This document shows, piece by piece, positions 7,471 through 14,423 of a DNA stretch of 64,000 nucleotides. This DNA is from Actinomadura barringtoniae (GTDB taxonomy: Bacteria > Actinomycetota > Actinomycetes > Streptosporangiales > Streptosporangiaceae). Every line of letters begins with the position of its first letter. Positions within the stretch are counted from its first letter, which is position 1. The stretch covers positions 124,001-188,000 of the forward strand of contig NZ_JAGEOJ010000018.1 in NCBI RefSeq assembly GCF_017573505.1, written 5' to 3'. A program made the translations under genes and the position numbers. The notes under the pieces are model-generated. The model was not told the origin of the DNA and made no database searches. It saw only the letters and a program-made list of their open reading frames with translations.

Positions 7471-7515
7471 GTGAACACCATCCGCCATCGCATGGAACGC
7501 GCCGGGCGGCGATGA
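7471..7515 (+). CDS. Possible 14-codon leader peptide
   Basis: A GTG preceded by GGGAGAAGCCGC opens a 14-residue frame (MNTIRHRMERAGRR) ending in TGA 7 nt before the ATG of the next gene. The downstream ATG has no ribosome site of its own, so this short frame may feed ribosomes into it by reinitiation. The alternative is that it is only a chance frame. Confidence 0.3.
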   Translation: MNTIRHRMERAGRR

Positions 7516-7522
7516 CGCCGCC

Positions 7523-7999
7523 ATGGCCGCCACCCGCATAGACAGGCGGGGAGCGCTGGTCTCGGCGATGCTCGTCGGAACCGTCGTGGTCCTGGTCGGA
7601 TACGCCTCCGGCCTCGGCGTGTCCTGGACGGCCGGGGCCACGACACCGCCGGGCGCCGCACCGGTCCCGCTCGTGCCCTCCGCCGCGCCCTCGCTCCCAG
7701 CGGCATCGCCGCCGCCCACCGACGGGCCGGCCGTTCCGCCGCCTGCCCCGAGCCAGCTGCCGACGTCCCCTGCGCCGGTCCCGACCCCGTCACCGACGCA
7801 GTCCTCGCCTCCGGCGCCGTCACCGTCCCCATCGGGTTCTCCGTCCCCCGGCCAGACCCCACCGGGGCAGAAACCGCCTGAGGATCGCGACTGTGCCGGG
7901 ATCCTCGGCGCCATCCTCAACGCGATCACCACGCCGCTGATCGGTCCGTTGCTGCCTCTCGGCAACGCCCCGGGCTGCACGACGGATGCGAAGGGGTGA
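7523..7999 (+). CDS. Secreted or anchored Pro-rich protein with Cys-bracketed tail
   Basis: A protein of 158 residues. Residues 10-35 form a hydrophobic segment after RIDRRG, acting as signal peptide or anchor. Residues 40-120 are a Pro/Ser/Thr linker of the cell-wall-spanning type. The tail (124-158) begins DCAGILGAILNAI and ends APGC, placing Cys124 and Cys152 around a short hydrophobic helical stretch. The downstream cupredoxin has the same plan of linker, Cys, helices, Cys. No family is recognised. It ends 6 bp before copD and starts the copper module. Function unknown; likely extracytoplasmic. Confidence 0.7.
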   Translation: MAATRIDRRGALVSAMLVGTVVVLVGYASGLGVSWTAGATTPPGAAPVPLVPSAAPSLPAASPPPTDGPAVPPPAPSQLPTSPAPVPTPSPTQSSPPAPSPSPSGSPSPGQTPPGQKPPEDRDCAGILGAILNAITTPLIGPLLPLGNAPGCTTDAKG

Positions 8000-8005
8000 A
8001 GTGGA

Positions 8006-9133
8006 ATGGCCGTTCCCCGCACGCGGCCGCTCCGGGCGCCGCTCGTGCTCCTCATGGCGTTGCTGTGGCTGGTCCTCGCGCTGCCGACCACGACACCCGC
8101 GCACGCATACGCGCATCCGAAGCCGAACCGGACCGCGACCCCGACGCACTCCGTGTCCCCGACGCATTCCACGAGCCCGGGCGTTCAAGAGCCTGCCGTT
8201 GCGCCACCCGCCGTCCCGCACGAGCATGCGGGCGTACGGCCGCTCACGGTCGCGGCCAAGGTCGCCGGCTTCCTGGGGATGACGGTGTTCGTCGGCGGGC
8301 TGGCGTTCCTCGCCCTCCTGTGGCCGGACGGAACGTGGCATCACCGTGTCCGTCGCGTCCTGGTGACGGCCTGGGCGGCTGGCGCCGGCGCGTCCCTGGT
8401 CGGCATCGGACTGCAGGGCCTGCAGAACGATATGCGCCCGCTGTCGGAGGTGTTCAAGCCCGACGTGCTCGGCGGCGTGCTCACCGAACACCTCGGTGAG
8501 GTCTGGGCGGTGAAGGGGCTGCTGTGGGTGCTCGCCGCAGTGGTCCTCGCCTGGGCGCTGCGCGCCGGTGACCAGGCCGTACGGCATGCTCCCTGGCGCG
8601 TCGCGGCGCTGGCGGTGGGCTTCGGGTTGCTGCGAACCACCGGCATGACCGGGCATGCGTCCGGCACGCCGCGGCCCGCGCTCAGCCAGGCGGCCGACCT
8701 GCTCCACCTGACCGGGGTCTCGCTGTGGTTCGGCGGCCTGGTGATGCTGCTCGCCGGGGTCGTCCAGCGGCACCGCGCCGGGGAACTGGCCCGGGTCATG
8801 CCGCGCTACTCGATGCTCGCGCTCGGCTCGGTGCTCGCGATCGCCGCGTCCGGTCTCGTGCTGGCGTGGCAGCTCGTCGGCTCGTTCGACGGCCTGGTCA
8901 CGACGTCGTACGGGCGGCTGCTGCTGGGCAAACTCGCGGTCTTCGCGCTCGTCCTCGCCGCCGCGCAGCGCAGCAAGAAGTGGGTGGCCGAACGCCTGGA
9001 TCTGGCCGTTCTGCTGCGCGGCGACGCGGTGACCGTGCGGCCCCTGCTCTATTCCGTCGCGGCCGAGACGGCCCTGCTGTCGGTCGTCCTGCTCGCCGCC
9101 TCACTACTAGTCACCGCCGCACCCGGCCGCTGA
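8006..9133 (+). CDS. copD: CopD-family copper resistance membrane protein
   Basis: A 375-residue membrane protein. A signal-like helix (residues 10-33) is followed by a His/Pro/Thr-rich external segment (about 34-75) and about eight membrane helices. The conserved CopD region is visible at TGMTGHASGTPRPALSQAAD followed by LLHLTGVSLWFGGLV, with the His residues of the family. CopD is thought to move copper across the membrane together with CopC; here a CopC-like protein is encoded 1.9 kb downstream. The start is ATG after AAGGGGTGAAGTGGA. A 9-bp perfect hairpin follows. Confidence 0.88.
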   Translation: MAVPRTRPLRAPLVLLMALLWLVLALPTTTPAHAYAHPKPNRTATPTHSVSPTHSTSPGVQEPAVAPPAVPHEHAGVRPLTVAAKVAGFLGMTVFVGGLAFLALLWPDGTWHHRVRRVLVTAWAAGAGASLVGIGLQGLQNDMRPLSEVFKPDVLGGVLTEHLGEVWAVKGLLWVLAAVVLAWALRAGDQAVRHAPWRVAALAVGFGLLRTTGMTGHASGTPRPALSQAADLLHLTGVSLWFGGLVMLLAGVVQRHRAGELARVMPRYSMLALGSVLAIAASGLVLAWQLVGSFDGLVTTSYGRLLLGKLAVFALVLAAAQRSKKWVAERLDLAVLLRGDAVTVRPLLYSVAAETALLSVVLLAASLLVTAAPGR

Positions 9134-9150
9134 CCCCCGACCGTCACGTC

Positions 9151-9179
9151 CGGGGCGGGTCCCGTCCGACCCCGCCCCG
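9151..9179 (+). terminator. 9-bp perfect hairpin after copD
   Basis: CGGGGCGGG (9151-9159) pairs with CCCGCCCCG (9171-9179) around an 11-nt loop, 18 bp after the copD stop. Likely a terminator or mRNA-stability element separating copD from the cupredoxin gene. Confidence 0.55.
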
Positions 9180-9246
9180 CCCCGGCCGTGGCTTCACCCC
9201 GCCATGTCCCAAGAAGAACAACGAAGAAAACCAGGAAGGAAGAACG

Positions 9247-10242
9247 ATGCGACAACCCCCCGCAGAAGTGCTCGATCCGCCGGTGAATCCACGACGGCGG
9301 CTCGTGCTGCTGGTGTGCGCGGCCCTCGCGGTCGCGCTGGCGATGCTGAGCCTGATCGGGCTCAGCGGCGGCCACCGCGCCGCCGCGATCGGCCCGAACC
9401 GTTCCGTGGCCGCGTCGGGCGGGCTCACCCCGGCCGATCCGCGGCTCGCGGCGCCGGTCGCCTACCCGAACGCCCAGGCAGCCGCCGCGGCGGTCGTCCA
9501 CATGAAAGGCAACGCCTTCGCCCCCACCACGCTCACGGTGGCGGCCGGTCAGAAGGTGACCTGGATCAACGACGACGCCGTGCCGCACACGGTCACGACC
9601 ACCTCCGGTCCCAAGAAGATCGACTCCGGTGAGATCAAGGCGGGCGCGTCGTTCTCCTACACCTTCACCACGCCTGGCGCCTACGCCTACTACTGCGCGT
9701 ACCACCCGGACATGAAGGCCGGGGTGACGGTCACCGGCGGGGCGCCCGCGCCGACGCCGACCCCGACCGGCATGCCCACCGGAATGCCCACCGGCACGCC
9801 GACCGCGTCGCCCACCGGGCACCCGATGCCGCCGTCGCCCACGCCGTCCCCGACGCAGACGGGCGGGCCGGGCACGCCATCGCAGTGCACGGGGGCGCTG
9901 AACGAGATCCTGACCGTCATCCTCCAGCACGTCTACACCGCTCACCTGCAGCGTTCCGTGTCGGAACAGGTCGCGGACGCGCTGGCGCTCGACAGCTACC
10001 TGAAGACCCACCTGGCCTGGGTGCAGATGATCCTGCAGTCGGGCGTGACGGAGGTGCAGAGCCTGCTCAAGGGCCTCCAGCCGTTGCTCCAGCACCTCTA
10101 CGCGGCGCACCTGCAACGGTCGCCCGCCCAGCAGGTGCAGGACGCGCTCGCGGTCGACAGCTACCTGAAGAGCCATCTGGTCCTGGTCCAGGACATCCTC
10201 AAGCCCGGTCTGGACGGGCTGCTCGGCGGCGGTAGCTGCTGA
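9247..10242 (+). CDS. Membrane-anchored cupredoxin with duplicated helical tail
   Basis: A protein of 331 residues. Residues 18-40 are a membrane anchor or signal. Residues 82-163 are a plastocyanin-like cupredoxin with a full type 1 copper site: His114 (VPHTV), Cys150, His153 and Met156 (YYCAYHPDM). A Pro/Thr/Gly linker (165-212) leads to a tail bracketed by Cys214 and Cys331, containing two copies of a 55-residue helical repeat that begin LQHVYTAHLQRS (226) and LQHLYAAHLQRS (281), each with a DSYLK.HL segment. The start follows AGGAAGG. It should carry electrons or copper outside the membrane; the tail is not a domain I recognise. Confidence 0.88.
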   Translation: MRQPPAEVLDPPVNPRRRLVLLVCAALAVALAMLSLIGLSGGHRAAAIGPNRSVAASGGLTPADPRLAAPVAYPNAQAAAAAVVHMKGNAFAPTTLTVAAGQKVTWINDDAVPHTVTTTSGPKKIDSGEIKAGASFSYTFTTPGAYAYYCAYHPDMKAGVTVTGGAPAPTPTPTGMPTGMPTGTPTASPTGHPMPPSPTPSPTQTGGPGTPSQCTGALNEILTVILQHVYTAHLQRSVSEQVADALALDSYLKTHLAWVQMILQSGVTEVQSLLKGLQPLLQHLYAAHLQRSPAQQVQDALAVDSYLKSHLVLVQDILKPGLDGLLGGGSC

Positions 10243-10251
10243 GTGCGCTGA

Positions 10252-10294
10252 GGGCGGCGGACCGGCCGAGTCACAGTCGGCCGGTCCGCCGCCC
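10252..10294 (+). terminator. 18-bp perfect hairpin after first cupredoxin
   Basis: Arms at 10252-10269 (starting GGGCGGCGGACC) and 10277-10294 (ending GGTCCGCCGCCC) are perfectly complementary over 18 bp around a 7-nt loop. This is one of the strongest hairpins in the window. It lies 9 bp after the stop and probably limits read-through into the second cupredoxin gene. Confidence 0.7.
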
Positions 10295-10336
10295 ACCGGA
10301 GATTCTGCCCGAGCCCCGATCCGATGGGAGAGACCC

Positions 10337-10984
10337 ATGGGCCTGAGAGCCCTGGCACGGGCCGCCCTCGCCTGCGCGCTGTGCGCACCGCCGCTGCTCG
10401 TCGCCTCACCCGCCCGAGCGGCCGCGCCCACCCGCGCGGCTGCCGCCACCGTACGGGTGCAGATGAAGGGGTCCGCGTTCAGTCCCGCGACCGTGTCCGT
10501 ACGAGCCGGGGACACGGTGATCTGGACGAACCTGGACCAGGTCCCGCACGACGTGGTGACCACGAGCGGCCCGCAGTCGGTACGCGGACCGTTGCTGCAG
10601 CGCGGCCGCTCCTGGAGCTTCACCTTCCGTACGCCCGGAACGTACTCCTACTACTGCTCCATCCATCCCGACATGCGCGCGCAGGCCGTCGTCCGGGAGT
10701 CGCCCACGAGCCCTGCGCAGACTCCCGCTCCCACGCCGACGACCACGGCGCATGGGAAGCACTCGGCGGCGGCCAAGCCCTCCACGGCCTCCGCCACCCC
10801 TGCACCCACGGCGTCCGCCATGACGCCGATGCCGCAGCAGCAGGCGCCGCAGTCCAACGAGGCCGCCACGACCCCGCAGAAGTCGGTGAACCCGCTGCTT
10901 CCGATCGCCGGGCTGGTCTGCGCGATCGCCGTGTTCTGCCTGCTGCTGCTCACCTCCGCCGCCGGCCGTCCCGATCACGACTGA
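10337..10984 (+). CDS. Secreted, C-terminally anchored cupredoxin
   Basis: A protein of 215 residues. A signal peptide covers about residues 1-30 (ending SPARAAA). The cupredoxin domain (about 38-120) has all four type 1 copper ligands: His71 (VPHDVV), Cys107, His110 and Met113 (YYCSIHPDM). A Pro/Thr/Ala linker leads to a C-terminal membrane helix (about 188-207) and a short polar tail. So copper is held outside, on a tether. The start follows GGGAGAGACC. The CopC-like gene begins 10 bp downstream with a GAGGAG ribosome site, so the two are probably one transcript. Confidence 0.88.
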   Translation: MGLRALARAALACALCAPPLLVASPARAAAPTRAAAATVRVQMKGSAFSPATVSVRAGDTVIWTNLDQVPHDVVTTSGPQSVRGPLLQRGRSWSFTFRTPGTYSYYCSIHPDMRAQAVVRESPTSPAQTPAPTPTTTAHGKHSAAAKPSTASATPAPTASAMTPMPQQQAPQSNEAATTPQKSVNPLLPIAGLVCAIAVFCLLLLTSAAGRPDHD

Positions 10985-10994
10985 GGAGCACCCC

Positions 10995-11477
10995 ATGCAC
11001 ATCCACTACCTCGCGCACGCCGAGCTGCGCTCGTCCAACCCCTCTGAAGGCGCGGTGCTGAAGGCGCTGCCCGCCACCATGAAGCTGACCTTCACCGAGG
11101 CCCCGTCCAAGGACAAGTCGGTGGTCACCCTGGGCGGTACCCGGCTGCACCTGTCCTCATCGCCGTCCGATGCGAAGACGCTCGTGGCGGACCTGAGCAA
11201 GGTCCCGCACAACGTGCGCGGCCCGGTCGTCGTCGCCTGGCGCTCGGTGAGCGCGGACGACGGTCATGTCGCCGACGGCGTGATCCACCTGACCGTCGCG
11301 AGCGGGCCCGCCAGTCCGCGTACCGAGCAGGCGGCGCAGGTCCCCGAGCCGGACTCCGGTTCCGGCGATGTCATCTGGTACGCGGGCCTGGCGGCGGCCT
11401 TCGTCATCCTGCTCGCCATCGGGATCAGCGTGGCCCTCCGGCGGCCGGGCAAGGGGACCAGGGGAGCGGGCCGGTGA
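10995..11477 (+). CDS. CopC-like protein with C-terminal anchor and no signal peptide
   Basis: A protein of 160 residues. Residues 8-102 match the CopC/YobA fold: AHAELRSSNPSEGAVL, LTFTEAPS, VVVAWRSVSADDGHVADGVIHLTV. The HA near the N-terminus and the SADDGH segment are the copper-ligand regions of the family. A membrane helix follows (about 126-148) with a basic tail. Oddly, CopC proteins are normally exported, yet here the start at 10995 (well placed after GAGGAG) gives only MHIHYL before the mature-type sequence. Either the start is not as it seems, or the helix alone drives insertion. The gene overlaps the next one by GTGA. Confidence 0.8.
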   Translation: MHIHYLAHAELRSSNPSEGAVLKALPATMKLTFTEAPSKDKSVVTLGGTRLHLSSSPSDAKTLVADLSKVPHNVRGPVVVAWRSVSADDGHVADGVIHLTVASGPASPRTEQAAQVPEPDSGSGDVIWYAGLAAAFVILLAIGISVALRRPGKGTRGAGR

Positions 11478-12007
11478 CCGCCGAGATCACCGAGCCGCCG
11501 CGGCTCGAACCCGGCACGTACGTGCTCCGCCACCGCAACTGCGTCGTGGAGCTGACCGTGCGCGTGCTGGGGATGAGCACTCGGAGCCGGTTCGCCGCCG
11601 TGGGCGGGCTCTTCACGGTCGGGAACGAGCCGTGGGACGCGGAGCTGGTGATCGAAGTGCGGCCGTCCCCGCGCAGGCTGACCGGGCCGCCCATCGCGCG
11701 AGGCGTCCTCGGCACGGTGTGGCCGGGCGTCGCGCGCCGGGACACGCTGACGCTGGAGGCGCGGCGGCTGAGCCGCGTCGGTACGTACGGCTTCCGTATG
11801 CGCGGCGAGCTGCGGGCCGACGGGCAGGTGACGGAACTGACGCTCGTCGGGCGCTTCCTTCCCTCCGGCGGCGACGGTCCGATCCTGCTCGGCGGAACGG
11901 CCGTGGACACCCGCGCGACGGGCTGGGGACGGTTGCCGAAGGCCCGCCGCGCCATGCTCGGACGTCGGCTGCGCCTGCTCATCGGCGCCGAGTTCGAGCC
12001 GGAGTGA
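11474..12007 (+). CDS. YceI-like lipocalin-fold protein
   Basis: A protein of 177 residues translationally coupled to the CopC-like gene (GTGA overlap at 11474-11477). The pattern resembles the YceI family: EPGTYVLRHRNCVVELTVRVLGM at the start, then F.AVGGLFTV and alternating strands ending LIGAEFEPE. YceI proteins bind long isoprenoid or lipid ligands. No signal peptide is visible, so this one is probably cytoplasmic or membrane-associated. It ends the copper module, 9 bp before the convergent permease gene. The family call is good, the role unknown. Confidence 0.65.
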   Translation: MTAEITEPPRLEPGTYVLRHRNCVVELTVRVLGMSTRSRFAAVGGLFTVGNEPWDAELVIEVRPSPRRLTGPPIARGVLGTVWPGVARRDTLTLEARRLSRVGTYGFRMRGELRADGQVTELTLVGRFLPSGGDGPILLGGTAVDTRATGWGRLPKARRAMLGRRLRLLIGAEFEPE

Positions 12008-12016
12008 GGCCGCCCG

Positions 12017-13456
12017 TCAGTCCTGCGGGTCAGGCCGGTCCTGCCGGTTGAGGAGGGAGTGGCGGCGGCTGTACGCGAAGTAGATGACGCAGCCGATCAC
12101 GAACCAGACGGCGAAGCGGACCCAGGTCTGCCATTCCAGGAACGTGATCAGCCAGATCGAGAAGACGACGCCGATGATGGGGACGACGGGCATGCCCGGT
12201 GTCTTGAACTGGCGCGGCAGGTCGGGCTGCTTGTAGCGGAGCACGATGACCGCGACGCAGACGACGATGAACGCCAGCAGGATGCCGATGTTGGTGAGTT
12301 CGGCGGCCTCGCCGATGGGCAGGAAGCCTGCGATGAGGGCCGAGCCGACGCCGAGGATCCAGGTGATGCGGGTCGGGACGTGGCGGGTCTGGTGGGTCTT
12401 GGCGAACCAGCTGGGCAGCAGACCGTCGCGGCTCATCGAGTACCAGACGCGGGTCGCGCCCATCATGAACGTGAAGAGCACGGTCAGGATGCCCAGGATC
12501 GCGCCGACCGCGATGATGATCGCGATGACCTTCATGCCCTGGTCCTCGAACGCCGAGGAGAACGCGGCGTTCGGGTTGATGTCCTTGTAGTTGACCATGC
12601 CGGTGAGGACGAGGCAGGCCAGCACGTACAGGACCATCGAGATCGCGAGGGAGTAGAGGATCGCCTTGGGCATGTGCTTGCGGGCGTCCTTGGACTCCTC
12701 GGCGGCCGTGCTCATCGCGTCGTAGCCGAAGACGGCGAAGAAGACGGTCGCGGCCCCGGTGAAGGCTCCGGAGAGGCCGAACGGGAAGAACGGCGAGTAG
12801 TTACCGGTGTTGATCTTGAAGACGCCGACGACGATGACCAGCAGGACGATGGCGACCTTGAGGTAGACCAGCACGGTCTCGAAGCGCGCCGCGTTCTTCA
12901 TCCCCATGTTGAGGACGTAGGCGATCAGCAGGCAGAGGAGTGCCGCGAAGAGGTTGACCTTGTAGCTGTGGGGGTCGACGCCCTTGGGTTCGGTGCCGGG
13001 GGCGCCGCTCATCCACAGGGGCAGGTCGACGTGCATGAAGCCGAGGAGGTCGTTGAAGTAGCCCGATATGCCGATCGCGACCACCGCCACGATCGCCGTG
13101 TACTCCAGGAGCAGGTCCCAGCCGATCGCCCAGCCGGTGAACTCGCCGAGCACCGCGTAGCCGTAGGTGTAGGCGGATCCGGCTCTCGGGATCAGGCCGG
13201 CGAACTCAGCGTAGGAGAAGGCGGCCGCGGCGCTCGCGATGCCGGCGATGAGGAACGAGATCAGGACGGCGGGCCCGGCCTTCTCGTTGGCGACCGCGCC
13301 GGCCAGCGAGAAGATGCCCGCGCCGATGATGCCGCCGACGCCGATCGCGGTCAGCTGCCAGAGGCCGAGCGTACGGTGCAGGCCGGTGCCGCCGACGCCG
13401 TCGTCCTCGATCTGCTCGATCGGCTTGCGTCGCAGGAGCTGGTCCGTCATGGACAC
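12017..13456 (-). CDS. APC-superfamily amino-acid permease
   Basis: A 479-residue transporter with about 12 to 14 membrane helices. The N-terminal GVGGIIGAGIFSLAG matches the substrate-binding loop of the APC family, and PRAGSAYTYGYAVLGE and GATRVWYSMSRDGLLP are typical of the cationic amino-acid transporter (CAT/YfnA) branch. It should import an amino acid by proton symport. A GTG (13456) and an ATG (13450) are both possible starts; GGAGG upstream fits the GTG. It is transcribed toward the YceI-like gene. Substrate not determined. Confidence 0.88.
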   Translation of the reverse strand: MSMTDQLLRRKPIEQIEDDGVGGTGLHRTLGLWQLTAIGVGGIIGAGIFSLAGAVANEKAGPAVLISFLIAGIASAAAAFSYAEFAGLIPRAGSAYTYGYAVLGEFTGWAIGWDLLLEYTAIVAVVAIGISGYFNDLLGFMHVDLPLWMSGAPGTEPKGVDPHSYKVNLFAALLCLLIAYVLNMGMKNAARFETVLVYLKVAIVLLVIVVGVFKINTGNYSPFFPFGLSGAFTGAATVFFAVFGYDAMSTAAEESKDARKHMPKAILYSLAISMVLYVLACLVLTGMVNYKDINPNAAFSSAFEDQGMKVIAIIIAVGAILGILTVLFTFMMGATRVWYSMSRDGLLPSWFAKTHQTRHVPTRITWILGVGSALIAGFLPIGEAAELTNIGILLAFIVVCVAVIVLRYKQPDLPRQFKTPGMPVVPIIGVVFSIWLITFLEWQTWVRFAVWFVIGCVIYFAYSRRHSLLNRQDRPDPQD

Positions 13457-13569
13457 GGGGATCTACCTCCAAGCGGCGACCCGCCTCGTCGCGGGCCGTC
13501 GGTAGATCTCTTCCCGTTCCGGATCAGAGGATGCGGATCGGTTTGATCATGCCCCCGAGGTGTGCGGAA

Positions 13570-14349
13570 TCAGGGCGCTAGGACGTGCTCTACGAGGAGG
13601 CGGCCGAAGTCCTGCTCGAAGCGCTCGTAGTGGCCGCGCAGCTCGGCGCCGGGCCAGGCGTCCGGGAGCAGCGACTCCGGCAGGAGCGGGTCGTTCAGCA
13701 GGTGGCGCAGAACGGCGGCGGCGACGGTGAAGCGTTCGGCGAGCGAGTCGGCGTCGTCCAGGGCGGCGCGCAGGGCGTGGGCCTTGCCGGCCCAGGCGTC
13801 CAGGTCCCAGAGGGCGGCGGTCAGCACGCGGGCGTCCTGCTCGGGGCGGCCGATGAGGAACGTGCACTGCTGGTCGACGATCTCGGGCCGTTCGCGGGTG
13901 AGGTTGGCCGGGCGCAGCCAGGTGCCCTCGCGCATCTCGGCCAGCCGCAGAGCCGCCATCGCCTGGCGCAGCGCGGCCCGGTCGGCGGCGGGACGGCGTT
14001 CGGCGGTGATCACGGCGATCTCCCATGCGCCGCCCGCGTCCTCCGCATCGCCCGCGCCGGCCGTCCCTTCCCCGTCCCAGGGGCGGGTGCGCGGGGAACG
14101 GCTCTCGTCCTGGCGTGCCTGGCGTCGCAGCAGCCGTTCGGTCAGCTCGTACGTGCCGTCCACCTGGACCAGATCCCCGGCGGCGACCATCCGTGACAGC
14201 GCCACCCGGATCGTGCCCTCGGCGATCTCGAACAGGTCCCCGACGCGCACGAGGTAGCGCGCAGCCAGGCGCGGCGGGTGCGAGCCGAGCAGGGTGCTCA
14301 GCACGACGGAACGCGCGGTCAGGGGGCGGAGTCCGAGGGTGTTCGTCAT
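13570..14349 (-). CDS. PaaX-family transcriptional regulator
   Basis: About 259 residues from the ATG at 14349; a TTG at 14376 would add nine. The N-terminal winged helix (TARSVVLSTLLGSHPPRLAA, FEIAEGTIRVALSRMVAAGDL) and the C-terminal domain ending HYERFEQDFGRLL match PaaX, which in other bacteria represses phenylacetate genes and binds an acyl-CoA. It is divergent from the acyl-CoA dehydrogenase at 14424, with about 75 bp between starts, so it most likely controls that operon and responds to an acyl-CoA intermediate. No phenylacetate oxygenase genes are present in the window. Confidence 0.85.
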   Translation of the reverse strand: MTNTLGLRPLTARSVVLSTLLGSHPPRLAARYLVRVGDLFEIAEGTIRVALSRMVAAGDLVQVDGTYELTERLLRRQARQDESRSPRTRPWDGEGTAGAGDAEDAGGAWEIAVITAERRPAADRAALRQAMAALRLAEMREGTWLRPANLTRERPEIVDQQCTFLIGRPEQDARVLTAALWDLDAWAGKAHALRAALDDADSLAERFTVAAAVLRHLLNDPLLPESLLPDAWPGAELRGHYERFEQDFGRLLVEHVLAP

Positions 14350-14423
14350 GGCCTTGCGGACCTTACCCAATCCCAAGAGATTACAGTCTTCCGTCGCGTG
14401 GCGAGAGAGCGTAATGTCCGGGT

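Noticed and set aside
12059..13546. Long antisense frame opposite the amino-acid permease
   Set aside because: The product is an Asp/Arg/Gly-rich shadow of a membrane-protein gene and has no start-site support.
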